Below, piece by piece: positions 23,449 through 32,598 of a DNA stretch of 40,669 nucleotides; the first letter of the stretch is position 1, and every line of letters begins with the position of its first letter. The position numbers and the translations under genes were made by a program. Origin of the DNA: Pseudomonadota bacterium (GTDB taxonomy: Bacteria > Bdellovibrionota_C > UBA2361 > OMII01); NCBI GenBank assembly GCA_027485595.1, contig JAIXQT010000155.1, forward strand, positions 1 through 40,669. The letters run 5' to 3'. The notes below the pieces were generated by a model that worked only from the letters and a program-made list of their open reading frames with translations, made no database searches and was not told where the DNA came from.

Positions 23449-24855
23449 TTACCTCGCAGCGACAGCGGCGACCGCCTCACACAACTCAACGAGCGGCTCT
23501 GGATAAATCCCGATACCGATAACAGTAGCCGCGCAGAATGTCAGCGCGAAGGTTGAGAGCACCGATACCTTTACAGGCTCACTCGTTGGAGGGGCCTGGA
23601 AGAGCATCGCAGCTGGAACGCGGAAGTAGTACGCGCACGCGAGCGCTGAATTGAGCACCGCGATTATCGCCAATCCGTAGAATTCAGATGAGAGCGCACC
23701 GGTGAAGAGGTATACCTTACCCATCAAGCCAGCCATGCTTGGCGGTAATCCAGCCAGCGCCAAGAAGAAGAGGGTCATTGAGGTAGCGAGAAACGGGCTC
23801 CGCTTCACGAGACCTTTCAGGTCATCAACGCTATCAGCATCAGGACCGAGCACTGACAACACCGTGAAGGCACCGATAGTCATAGCGCAGTATCCGGTAA
23901 GGTAGAAGACCGACGAGGCGAGAACACTTGTTGTATCACCGAGAACAACGAGCCCGATCAACATGTAGCCAGCCTGTGCAACACTTGAATATGCAAGCAT
24001 TCGCTTCACGCTTCGCTGCTGAAGAGCGGCAAGGTTACCAACCGTCATGGCAAGCACCGAGAGGAACCACAAGATGCCCACAGCCCACTCGGTGGGAAGC
24101 AGGAAGGCATTGAGCGCAATCTTAAAGAGCGCAGCAAACGCGGCAACCTTAACAACACAGCTCATGTACGTGGTTACCGACGTGGGCGCGCCTTGATACA
24201 CATCGGGAACCCAGAGGTGAAACGGCGCCAGACCGATCTTGAAAGCTAGTCCGACCATCATCAACACAAAGGAGAGGATAACGAGAGGTCCAGCCGTGTT
24301 TATCGGTGCTATCGCGAGTCCGCCGGTCACTCCGTACCAGAGCGCGATACCGAACAACATAAAAGCGGAGCTTACGCATCCCAAAAGGAAGTACTTGAGA
24401 GCTGCCTCAGAGGAGGACTCCTTTGTCACTCGAGCGCCGCACAAGCAGTAGAGCGCGAGGGACGCAACCTCGATACCGATAAAGAGGGTCAGGAAGTCCG
24501 ACGCGAAGATCATCACGAGCGCGCCACACAACGAGGTGAGCATCAAGAAGTAGTACTCACTGAGCATCCCTATCTTCTCCTCAGCGAGGGAGCTGGCCGT
24601 TCCTATAATGCTCACGAACGCTCCGAGACACGCGAGAACAGCGAAGAACTTGGAAAAGTCATTAATGATGAACCCATGCGGCAAGGTTGGCGCCATCGGC
24701 ATAAGTCCGACGATCAGATACGCGGCTGCGGCGATGAGGCTGAGGGCGAACAGCGAGGTCAAACGAGCCCTTTCAAGAAACTGTCCCGATACAAGATACC
24801 CAAGACTCCCTATCGAGAGAGCGAGAACCGGAGCGAATGGAACGAGCGCGTTCAT
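23449..24855 (-). CDS. nuoN: NADH-quinone oxidoreductase subunit N
   Basis: This 468-residue antiporter-like membrane subunit of complex I has about 14 helices. The conserved Proton_antipo_M region reads FKIGLAPFHLWVPDVYQGAPTSVTTYMSCVVKVAAFAALFK, followed by VKRMLAYSSVAQAGYMLIGL. It contributes one of the proton channels of the membrane arm. Length is normal for NuoN. It is the last gene of the nuo operon, 22 bp after nuoM. Confidence 0.97.
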   Translation of the reverse strand: MNALVPFAPVLALSIGSLGYLVSGQFLERARLTSLFALSLIAAAAYLIVGLMPMAPTLPHGFIINDFSKFFAVLACLGAFVSIIGTASSLAEEKIGMLSEYYFLMLTSLCGALVMIFASDFLTLFIGIEVASLALYCLCGARVTKESSSEAALKYFLLGCVSSAFMLFGIALWYGVTGGLAIAPINTAGPLVILSFVLMMVGLAFKIGLAPFHLWVPDVYQGAPTSVTTYMSCVVKVAAFAALFKIALNAFLLPTEWAVGILWFLSVLAMTVGNLAALQQRSVKRMLAYSSVAQAGYMLIGLVVLGDTTSVLASSVFYLTGYCAMTIGAFTVLSVLGPDADSVDDLKGLVKRSPFLATSMTLFFLALAGLPPSMAGLMGKVYLFTGALSSEFYGLAIIAVLNSALACAYYFRVPAAMLFQAPPTSEPVKVSVLSTFALTFCAATVIGIGIYPEPLVELCEAVAAVAAR

Positions 24856-24877
24856 AGATGCCTACCTGTACAATCCT

Positions 24878-26428
24878 TTACCGAGAAAAACCCAACGCGA
24901 CGCTGCTATCAGCGACCACCGATGGAACCGCGTTTACCTCAACAGCCGGGCTAATCATCCCGAGAAGATCTGCGGGGAAGATACCGAGCGCGATAATAGC
25001 CGCCGCGAGACCCGCAAGAACAACAACGTCGAACCCACGGATATCGCCTCCCGTTCGAGGGTCCGTGTCATGGAGCGGCCCGAACATCGTGCGAAGGTAG
25101 GCGGTCAACGTATAGACTGCGCCCAACACGACGCCGAGGAGCGCCACCGTGGTCCATGCGGGGAACAACTTCCATGAGCCAACGATGATGAGGAACTCAC
25201 CAACGAAGCTGCTCGTGAGCGGAAGCGCGACCGCCGCGACACTGAAGACCATAAGGAAGAAAGCCGTGAGCGGAATCGATCGAGCTAAGCCACCCAGACG
25301 ATCGAAATCTCGAGAGCCCTGTCTATCGATAACAGCGCCAACCGTTAGGAAGAGCGCCGCGGTGATAAGCCCGTGACTCACTGCTTGGAACACCGCTCCC
25401 GTCATCGCCATCGTGGAGACACCCGCGATACCGAGCACGCAGAAACCAAGATGCGAGATAGAGGAGTATGCAAGCAGCGAGCGAAGATCCTTCTGCGCCA
25501 TGGCAACGAGAGCACCAAAGACGACCGCGACAGCGCCAGCCGCAGCGAGGTATGGACCCGCCTGAACCATGAAGGTTGGGAAGAGCGGCCACATGAACCG
25601 GAGGATAGCGTAGATACCCACCTTACCAAGGAGCGCCGCGGTAAAAGCAGCGACACCATGCGGGGCCTCGCGATAGGTGTCGGGCAACCATCCATGGAAC
25701 GGAACCATGGGTATCTTAATAGCGAACGCCAGGAGGAACGCGAGTCCAAGCACCAACTCCTCGGTTGGATTGAGCATCTTCATGCTCGCGAGGGTCGTAA
25801 TCTCAAAAGCGAAGTTCCCGTCAAGGGTATGCCCCATCGCCCGAGCAGTCCATCCGAGGTAGAGAATGGCGAGGAACATGAGTGCCGATCCTGCCATCGT
25901 GTAGATGAGGAACTTTAAGGAAGCATTAAGACGTTGTGCCCCACCCCACAGCGCCATCGCTCCCAACACCGGCAACAACATCGCCTCAAAGAAGATGTAG
26001 AAGAGAACGAGGTCGGTCGCCAGGAAGGCTCCCATCACCGTAGCTTCACCGAGAAGGAGGAGCGCATACCACCCTGCCCCGGCGCTTGCGGGCTTAGCGG
26101 ACCACGCGATGACCGCAAGCGAGATAATCGCTGTCAAAAGGCAGAAAGCGAAGGAGAGTCCATCGAGCTCGAGGTGGTACGTAATACCAAGCGATGGAAT
26201 CCACTGGTGTGCCTCCTCAAGACCCAACACCGCGCCGTGCGACATAGTCGCAGCGCGAGCGATAGCCGCAAGGATGACTAAGGTAAGCATCGAAACACCG
26301 AGCGCCCAGAGGCGAACGAACCGTGCCTTCGTGTCGATCTTTGAGGAGAACCACGGCGCCAAGCACACAAGGGCACCGAGCGCTGGCACAACGATAAGGG
26401 AAGAAAGTGGCGGCCACGGGATCGTCAT
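24878..26428 (-). CDS. nuoM: NADH-quinone oxidoreductase subunit M
   Basis: The 516-residue antiporter-like subunit of complex I shows the NuoM pattern: FAIKIPMVPFHGWLPDTYREAPHGVAAFTAALLGKVGIYAILRFMWP, then QKDLRSLLAYSSISHLGFCVLGIAGV and FQAVSHGLITAALFLTVGAVIDRQGSRDFDRLGGL. It forms the middle proton channel of the membrane arm. The start at 26428 lies five bases after the nuoL stop, so translation is probably coupled. Confidence 0.97.
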   Translation of the reverse strand: MTIPWPPLSSLIVVPALGALVCLAPWFSSKIDTKARFVRLWALGVSMLTLVILAAIARAATMSHGAVLGLEEAHQWIPSLGITYHLELDGLSFAFCLLTAIISLAVIAWSAKPASAGAGWYALLLLGEATVMGAFLATDLVLFYIFFEAMLLPVLGAMALWGGAQRLNASLKFLIYTMAGSALMFLAILYLGWTARAMGHTLDGNFAFEITTLASMKMLNPTEELVLGLAFLLAFAIKIPMVPFHGWLPDTYREAPHGVAAFTAALLGKVGIYAILRFMWPLFPTFMVQAGPYLAAAGAVAVVFGALVAMAQKDLRSLLAYSSISHLGFCVLGIAGVSTMAMTGAVFQAVSHGLITAALFLTVGAVIDRQGSRDFDRLGGLARSIPLTAFFLMVFSVAAVALPLTSSFVGEFLIIVGSWKLFPAWTTVALLGVVLGAVYTLTAYLRTMFGPLHDTDPRTGGDIRGFDVVVLAGLAAAIIALGIFPADLLGMISPAVEVNAVPSVVADSSVALGFSR

Positions 26429-26432
26429 GAAA

Positions 26433-28304
26433 CTACCTCACCGGAAGAAAACAATACAAAAGGAAGGCCGCTGAGGCGAACATCCAGAGGACGTACGTAC
26501 TCACCTGCCCCGTTGTGACGCGACAGGTAAGCTCACCGACCGCTCGGCTGATACCGCCAATAGCGTTTCCGGTGCCGATCGACACCGACTGGTCAAGAAC
26601 CCGAGACACAACCACCGAAAGCCCCCTAAAAGGAGCGATCACCAAGAGTCCGAGTATCTCATCAAGGAAAAACTTCCCCGAGGACACCTTCTCGCCGACC
26701 CAAAGTACCTTTCGGATCTGATCCTTAACCGCTGGCGTAACGATGAAGAGCGCGTAGGCGGCGGCGATACCGATGAGTCCTGGCACTGACCCAAGAACGC
26801 TCCCAAGGATTCCTCCGCCCGAGTGCGTAGCGACAGGAGGGAGTGGCCCTTGAAGATAGGTGAAGAATCCATGGTTCAAGACCAATCCACCCACGACAGA
26901 GAGAACCGCCAGTACAAGCACTGGGGCGGTCATAACCATCGGTGCCTCATGCGGATGCCCCTCACCTCGGTAAGACCCAAGGAAGGTGAGGATGAAGGAT
27001 CGAGTCATGTAGAACGCGGTACAGATAGCGATAGCGGTAGCGCCTAACCCGATAAGCTCACCGTAGGAGTGCAGGTAGGGATTGTGCGCGTGCGCCAAGG
27101 ACTCAAGGATAGCGTGCTTTGAGAAGTACCCAGCGAACGGAGCGATACCCGCGATTGCGAGGGTGGCCGCGCCATAGCTAAGGCAGGTAAGCGGCATCGA
27201 CTTCGCGAGACCACCCATCCGACGCATGTCCTGCTCATGATGACATCCATGAATAACCGATCCAGCGCTCATGAAGAGGCACGCCTTAAAGAAGGCATGG
27301 GTCACTACGTGGAAGAGAGCTACACTGTACGCCCCTACTCCAACCGCAAGAAACATAAAACCGAGCTGACTTACGGTAGAATAGGCCAGCACCTTCTTAA
27401 TGTCGTTCTGAGATATAGCGATGATCGCGGCGATCGCTGAGGTAGCGAGCGCCGTCCAGAGAATGATCGCTGGAACAAGTGGAGCAAGCTCAATCACCCC
27501 GAACATCCGAGCCATAAGGTAGATGCCAGCTGTCACCATCGTGGCGGCGTGGATGAGCGCTGAGACAGGAGTGGGTCCGGCCATCGCGTCAGGGAGCCAA
27601 GTGAAAAGCGGAAGCTGCGCTGACTTACCGGTCGCGGCGAGGAAGAGCGCGATTCCCGCGATGAATCCCATCTCGGACGGGATACGAGCGAGCACCTCCG
27701 GGCGATTGAGAACCGTGATATCGAGCGAACCGCAGGAGTGATACAGGATCGCCATAGCAACGATGAAGCCAAGATCGCCGATTCGATTCATCACGAACGC
27801 CTTGCGACCAGCCGAAGCGAAGTCAGGATTGGTGTACCAGAAGCCGATCAAGAGGTACGAGCACAGCCCTACTCCCTCCCATCCGATGAAGATAACGGGC
27901 AACGACTTACCCAAAACGAGGATAAGCATCGATGCGATGAACAGGTTCAAATACGAGAAGAAACGGGGACGGCTCTCGTCATGAGCCATGTAGCCGATCG
28001 AGTAGAGGTGAATCAGTGAACCGACACCGGTCACCACCAAGCACATAACGGCGGAGAGCTTATCGAAGTAGATTTCGAGGGGGAGCTTGATGTTCGAGAA
28101 CGACAACCATGAACTCAAGGTGAAAGAGAATGTCTGACCACCCTCAAGCGCTTGCCAGAGAGAGACCACGAAGCAAAAAGAGGTGGCCACGGCGGCGGTG
28201 GCCAGAATTCCCGCGATCCTTGGAGCCGCTCGGCCAAGGACGTACGAGAGAATCGCTCCGACGAGAGGAACAAGAACGACAAGCGCTAAACGAGTATCTT
28301 CCAT
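26433..28304 (-). CDS. nuoL: NADH-quinone oxidoreductase subunit L
   Basis: The 623-residue protein is the distal antiporter-like subunit of complex I. It has GKSAQLPLFTWLPDAMAGPTPVSALIHAATMVTAGIYLMARM, then NDIKKVLAYSTVSQLGFMFLAVGVGAY and FFKACLFMSAGSVIHGCHHEQDMRRMGGL, all family blocks, plus the long C-terminal region that forms the lateral helix. The ATG at 28304 (MEDTRLALVVLVP) is preferred: an agggc ribosome site precedes it, whereas a GTG at 28322 would reach into the nuoK coding end. Confidence 0.96.
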   Translation of the reverse strand: MEDTRLALVVLVPLVGAILSYVLGRAAPRIAGILATAAVATSFCFVVSLWQALEGGQTFSFTLSSWLSFSNIKLPLEIYFDKLSAVMCLVVTGVGSLIHLYSIGYMAHDESRPRFFSYLNLFIASMLILVLGKSLPVIFIGWEGVGLCSYLLIGFWYTNPDFASAGRKAFVMNRIGDLGFIVAMAILYHSCGSLDITVLNRPEVLARIPSEMGFIAGIALFLAATGKSAQLPLFTWLPDAMAGPTPVSALIHAATMVTAGIYLMARMFGVIELAPLVPAIILWTALATSAIAAIIAISQNDIKKVLAYSTVSQLGFMFLAVGVGAYSVALFHVVTHAFFKACLFMSAGSVIHGCHHEQDMRRMGGLAKSMPLTCLSYGAATLAIAGIAPFAGYFSKHAILESLAHAHNPYLHSYGELIGLGATAIAICTAFYMTRSFILTFLGSYRGEGHPHEAPMVMTAPVLVLAVLSVVGGLVLNHGFFTYLQGPLPPVATHSGGGILGSVLGSVPGLIGIAAAYALFIVTPAVKDQIRKVLWVGEKVSSGKFFLDEILGLLVIAPFRGLSVVVSRVLDQSVSIGTGNAIGGISRAVGELTCRVTTGQVSTYVLWMFASAAFLLYCFLPVR

Positions 28305-28315
28305 AACCGATTGCC

Positions 28316-28618
28316 CTACCACTTAAGCTCAGCAGCGTCCGTTGTCTCAATCGAGGCGACGCTACGAAAAACCGACAAGATAATCGCGAGCCCGATTGCG
28401 GACTCAGCGGCGGCGATTACCATCACAAAAAACACAGCGACCTGACCATCGAGATTTCCGTGTATCTTACTGAAAGCAACGAACGCTAGATTCACCGCGT
28501 TGAGCATCATCTCAACACACATAAAGAGCACTATGGCATTTCTACGAAGGCAGAGTCCGATGCCGCCGATCGTGAAGAGAAGGCACGCGATTCCAAGGTA
28601 TGAGGTAATTGGATCCAT
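28316..28618 (-). CDS. nuoK: NADH-quinone oxidoreductase subunit K
   Basis: This 100-residue, three-helix membrane subunit has the two conserved acidic residues of the half-channel: Glu36 in [15 protein letters not shown] and Glu72 in [14 protein letters not shown], at the same positions as in the E. coli protein. Length is exactly typical. The ATG follows directly on the nuoJ stop. Confidence 0.97.
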   Translation of the reverse strand: MDPITSYLGIACLLFTIGGIGLCLRRNAIVLFMCVEMMLNAVNLAFVAFSKIHGNLDGQVAVFFVMVIAAAESAIGLAIILSVFRSVASIETTDAAELKW

Positions 28619-29164
28619 CTACTTCACTCCTCCCATGCCACCTTCACGGGGCATTAATTGAACGTTTTTTCGCTTCGCGAGCATCACCGCCCCAACAACT
28701 CCCACCAGGAGCACGAGAGAGGACAGCTCGAATTGAACCATGTACTGGCTGTAGAGGAGCTCGCCGATTGCTTTCACACCTCCCTCTGAGGACTTTATGT
28801 TTTGCTCCAAGGTCGCTTGGGGGAGGTCAGCGAATTGAGCAAGCATCGGAGCTGAGATAGAGAGGAAGATAACGAGCCCTATCCCCACTGTCAGAGCGCT
28901 CCGAACGATACCAATACGCCGACCTGACTCACTCTTGAGGTTGAGCAACATGAGTACGAAGAGCACCAAGACCATTATCGCTCCCGCGTACACAACCACC
29001 TGCGATACAGCAAGAAAGTGTGCTCCCAACAGAGCATAGAGACCGGCAATTGCGAGGAGGTGAACTATGAGCGAGAAGGCGCTCGAGAGCGGATTCCGGA
29101 AGCCAACCACCCCAATGGCCGACGCGATACCGATCGCCGCGAGAACAAATTCCATAAAACTCAT
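28619..29164 (-). CDS. nuoJ: NADH-quinone oxidoreductase subunit J
   Basis: The 181-residue subunit has five hydrophobic helices. The conserved third helix reads AVSQVVVYAGAIMVLVLFVLMLLNL, which holds the pi-bulge region important for proton-path switching. The C-terminus is MLAKRKNVQLMPREGG. It overlaps nuoH by 4 bp (ATGA) and abuts nuoK. nuoI, normally between nuoH and nuoJ, is absent here. Confidence 0.96.
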   Translation of the reverse strand: MSFMEFVLAAIGIASAIGVVGFRNPLSSAFSLIVHLLAIAGLYALLGAHFLAVSQVVVYAGAIMVLVLFVLMLLNLKSESGRRIGIVRSALTVGIGLVIFLSISAPMLAQFADLPQATLEQNIKSSEGGVKAIGELLYSQYMVQFELSSLVLLVGVVGAVMLAKRKNVQLMPREGGMGGVK

Positions 29165-30258
29165 AGAAGCACCTTAGCGACTGCTGTAATCACGAGATTA
29201 ACGAGAGCGACGGGAAGTAACATCTTCCACCCGAGGTTCATCAGTTGGTCATACCGGAATCGAGGAAGTGTCCATCGAATCACGATTTGAAGAACACAGA
29301 AGAAGATAACCTTCGCCATAAGAACGGCGTGCCCGATGAGCGCAGCCCACCATACCCCCTCCGGCAGGGTAACCCAGGGGATATCCCATCCACCGAAGAA
29401 CAGAAGCGCGAGGAGAAGGGCGAAGAGCGCAATCTCGCAAAATTCACCTAACCAGAAGAGAAGGAACTTCATGCCGGAGTATTCCGTGAAGTACCCCGCG
29501 GTAAGCTCGGACTCCGCCTCAGGGAGGTCGAATGGGCCACGCTTCGTCTCAGCCATTCCAGCCAAGAGGAGCACTACAAAACCCACCGGTTGATAGACGA
29601 CCCCCCATGCGGGGACGACTCCCCAGAGGAGCTCCTGCTGCTTCTCGACCATCGTGTACACGTCGAGAGAGCCGTAGATAACGATAAGGGATACAAATAC
29701 CAACCCCATCGGAAGCTCGTAGGAGATCATCTGAGCGACTGCTCGGAGGGAGCCGAGGATGGAGAACTTGTTATTACCGGTCCACCCAGCAAGCGCGATT
29801 CCGTATACCGCGACAGATCCCATCGCCAACACGAAAAGGATCCCCGCGTCGATCGGCGCCACTCGTGCGTGAACGAGATGTCCCCAGGCGTAGAAATCAG
29901 GAGCGAGAGGCAACACGGCGAACGCCAACATGATCGGAAGTACCGCCACGACTGGTGCCATCGCGTGGAGGAACTTCGAGGAGCCCTCAGGGATAAAGTC
30001 CTCTTTCGCGATACCTTTGAGGGAGTCGCAGAGAAGTGTGTTAATCAGTCCGAGCCAGCCAGCCATTCGAAGAGGCACGAGAAGGATGTTTACGAACCGG
30101 TTCTCTGAGTAAATGAACGCTCCAGCGCGGTTCGCTCCTACTCGGTCTTGAATCAACGCCGAGCCCTTTCGCTCAAGCCATGTGCAGGTCGAACCGAGCA
30201 CAAGGGCAAGATTCATTACGAGAAAAACCTTAAGGAGGAGGATAAGAAGTTCAACCAT
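29161..30258 (-). CDS. nuoH: NADH-quinone oxidoreductase subunit H
   Basis: The 365-residue protein forms the membrane part of the quinone-binding site, at the junction of the two arms of complex I. Family blocks are WLERKGSALIQDRVGANRAG near the N-terminus, SYELPMGLVFVSL, DLPEAESELTAGYFTEYSGMKFLLFWLGEFCEI and WTLPRFRYDQLMNLGWKMLLPVAL near the end. About eight membrane helices are visible. The gene starts six bases after nuoG. Confidence 0.97.
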   Translation of the reverse strand: MVELLILLLKVFLVMNLALVLGSTCTWLERKGSALIQDRVGANRAGAFIYSENRFVNILLVPLRMAGWLGLINTLLCDSLKGIAKEDFIPEGSSKFLHAMAPVVAVLPIMLAFAVLPLAPDFYAWGHLVHARVAPIDAGILFVLAMGSVAVYGIALAGWTGNNKFSILGSLRAVAQMISYELPMGLVFVSLIVIYGSLDVYTMVEKQQELLWGVVPAWGVVYQPVGFVVLLLAGMAETKRGPFDLPEAESELTAGYFTEYSGMKFLLFWLGEFCEIALFALLLALLFFGGWDIPWVTLPEGVWWAALIGHAVLMAKVIFFCVLQIVIRWTLPRFRYDQLMNLGWKMLLPVALVNLVITAVAKVLL

Positions 30259-30264
30259 AGTTCG

Positions 30265-31959
30265 TTACGCCGCTGGAGACGCTCCCATCGAAAGTCCACT
30301 CTGTGTTCCAACTGAGCCGTCCTTCGCGGCCACGCTGAGCTGAACACCACCATCTTTGATCTTGGCGATCGTTACACCTTGAGCAGACATCACCGGATCG
30401 CTTCCGAGATACCATCGAGTAAGCTCTCGGTCCCCCACGTGCATGAGGTTCACGGGAAGCATCTTGTAGCCCGCGGCTTCCCCAACGAGACCAAGAAGTC
30501 TCCACTCCGGAACTGAGTTATCCGGGAACTGCACAACAGCTTGAGCGTACTGCAATCGACGCTTGCCATTCACCAAAAGTCCAGACTTCTCAAGAACGCT
30601 GCGACCACCCACAACCATCCCCAGCGTGGACGCAAGCTTTGAATCGGCGTCGGTCAGAACACCAACCGAAACACGAGCCGCCGCGAGTCCCTCAAGGAGC
30701 GCGTCGTCGATATCCTGCGGCGCTATCGCTCGGTCGCCGAGGACCAGAATATTCTCAATTTCTTTTCGACGAATCTTTTGAAGCACATCTCGGTACTCGC
30801 CGTCACTCTCGTCCCCTACCAAACCAACAACACGGGCACCGGTGATGTTGCTCGCGTAATCAGGACTGACCAGGATCTCCTCAAGTGCGGTAATCGAGCG
30901 CTTGTATCCGGTCATAACAGCGCGTCCAACTGAGGTCGCTCGATTGAGGAGCTGTCGAAGAAGGTAATACTCCTCGACGAGAAGATCAGGGCTCAGTAAC
31001 ACAGTGAGGGTCTTGAGCGTCCCTTTTAAAGTGTTTATCGCGTCGGTGATCTGAACTGTTTCACGACTACCACTCGGCACGTTGCGATATGAGCCCGTGA
31101 TTCGATTCGCGGGCAGGAATCGTTCAAATCCGTACCGCCCCTCGTCGCACAACCACTCTTTGTTCACACCGTCGTTGCGGCGAGCTTTAACGTTCACAAT
31201 CTTACCGTCACGCTCCGCTACCTTGACGTTGCACCCCGTCGAGCACCCTGGGCAGATCGAATCGGTCTGCTTCGTGAACCAGATACGGGTGTTGAATCGC
31301 CACTGACGATGCGTGAGCGCGCCAACAGGACAGAGGTCAACTACGGAGCCTGAGAGCGGATTGTTCAGCTCCTTTCCTGGGCTGACCGCTATCACTGATT
31401 GGTCTCCACGGTTCAACATACCGAGCTCAGAGGTCTTCGTGATCTCGTCGCAGAAACGAACGCATCGTGTACACATGATGCACCGCTCTCCGTCCAACAT
31501 AACCGTGGGACCGAGTGGAAGCGCCTTAATCTTGTGAACCTTCTCCTCAACGAAGCGGCTCGGACGAGCGTTGTACTCAAAGTGATAGTCCTGCAACTTA
31601 CAGTGCCCAGCTTGGTCACACACCGTACAATCGAGTGGATGATTAATCAGGATAAACTCAAGAGTCGCGGCCTGCGCGTCTGCGACATCTTTGCTCGTGT
31701 GATGGGTTGCAACCTCCATCCCCTCTGTCGCGCCCGTGTTACACGCGATCGTCATCTTCGGCATGCCCTTTACGGAGATCTGACACATACGGCAATTACC
31801 CGCGATTGAGAGGTGCGGGTGATAGCAGTAGTGCGGGATATCAACGCCGATGGTCTTAGCGGCCTCGATGATATTAGTCCCCTTGGGAACCTGCGTGGCT
31901 TTGCCATCGATCGTTACGTTTACAACTTCAACTTGTTTTGGTGTCGCTGTCTCACTCAT
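30265..31959 (-). CDS. nuoG: NADH-quinone oxidoreductase subunit G
   Basis: The 564-residue subunit carries several clusters of the electron-input arm. Visible ligands: [2Fe-2S] Cys45, 56, 59, 73; N5 His107, Cys111, 114, 120; N4 Cys160, 163, 166, 210; and a fourth set Cys236, 239, 243, 271 that fits CX2CX3CX27C, the N7 signature kept only in some bacteria. The molybdopterin-like C-terminal half is much shortened (E. coli NuoG has about 900 residues), as in compact NuoG versions. The end is Gly/Ser/Ala-rich. It follows nuoE directly; nuoF, usually between them, is missing. Confidence 0.95.
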   Translation of the reverse strand: MSETATPKQVEVVNVTIDGKATQVPKGTNIIEAAKTIGVDIPHYCYHPHLSIAGNCRMCQISVKGMPKMTIACNTGATEGMEVATHHTSKDVADAQAATLEFILINHPLDCTVCDQAGHCKLQDYHFEYNARPSRFVEEKVHKIKALPLGPTVMLDGERCIMCTRCVRFCDEITKTSELGMLNRGDQSVIAVSPGKELNNPLSGSVVDLCPVGALTHRQWRFNTRIWFTKQTDSICPGCSTGCNVKVAERDGKIVNVKARRNDGVNKEWLCDEGRYGFERFLPANRITGSYRNVPSGSRETVQITDAINTLKGTLKTLTVLLSPDLLVEEYYLLRQLLNRATSVGRAVMTGYKRSITALEEILVSPDYASNITGARVVGLVGDESDGEYRDVLQKIRRKEIENILVLGDRAIAPQDIDDALLEGLAAARVSVGVLTDADSKLASTLGMVVGGRSVLEKSGLLVNGKRRLQYAQAVVQFPDNSVPEWRLLGLVGEAAGYKMLPVNLMHVGDRELTRWYLGSDPVMSAQGVTIAKIKDGGVQLSVAAKDGSVGTQSGLSMGASPAA

Positions 31960-31968
31960 CGGGTCGCT

Positions 31969-32598
31969 CTACGATTTCATAATCTCAGATTTAGGACATC
32001 CGGCTAACCCAGCGCCCAACTCGTCTTTCACCGTCGAGTACCTAAGGTCAGGTTTCTCTTTCTCAATACGAGCCACGATCTGGTCGAGCTTCTCGTCGGT
32101 CAGGTTCTCAAAGAACACGTCATTGATCTGGCACATCGGAGCGGTACCGCACGAGCCAAGGCACTCAACTTCCTCGAAGCTCCACATCCCGTCCTTTGTC
32201 ACTTCGCCAGGCTGCACACCAAACTTCTTGTGAAAGTACTCTGATACCTTTCGAGCGCCACGGAGCGCGCACGGCAATGTTCGGCAGACCTGAACATGAT
32301 ACTGACCAACCGGCTTCTTGTAGTACATGGTGTAGAAGGTCGCGACCTCCCAGACCTGTACCGGTGACATCTCAAGCTGCGCCGCCACCCACTCCACCGC
32401 CGACTGCGTGACGTACTTGGTGTGCTCCTGCGCGATATACAGCAGAGGCATGACCGCAGAGCGCTTTTGCGGATACTGCGCGATGAGCTCCTGTGCGCGC
32501 TTGTGCGCCTCAGGGCTCACCTTCAGCGGCTCAGCTTGCGCCGAGGTCGAACGAGTATTGATGTGAAAAACTTGTACGTTATCGGTCACACTCACCAC
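31969..32598 (-). CDS. nuoE: NADH-quinone oxidoreductase subunit E
   Basis: This 209-residue 24-kDa-type subunit binds one [2Fe-2S] cluster through Cys105, Cys110, Cys146 and Cys150 (VCRTLPCAL and ECLGSCGTAPMCQI). The N-terminal helical part reads PLLYIAQEHTKYVTQSAVEWVAAQLEMSPVQVWEVATFYTMY, typical of NuoE. The start used is a GTG at 32598, overlapping the nuoD end by 20 bp; further GTG codons lie just inside at 32595 and 32589, so the exact start is uncertain. About 40 extra residues follow the conserved core. Confidence 0.95.
   Translation of the reverse strand: MVSVTDNVQVFHINTRSTSAQAEPLKVSPEAHKRAQELIAQYPQKRSAVMPLLYIAQEHTKYVTQSAVEWVAAQLEMSPVQVWEVATFYTMYYKKPVGQYHVQVCRTLPCALRGARKVSEYFHKKFGVQPGEVTKDGMWSFEEVECLGSCGTAPMCQINDVFFENLTDEKLDQIVARIEKEKPDLRYSTVKDELGAGLAGCPKSEIMKS

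Noticed and set aside
23136-23489. Cys/Arg-rich minus-strand frame between nuoN and the glycosyltransferase gene
   Set aside because: It overlaps both neighbours in other frames and lacks a ribosome site.
31960-31968. Hidden nuoF or remnant between nuoE and nuoG
   Set aside because: The junction is nine bases and neither strand nearby encodes NuoF motifs.
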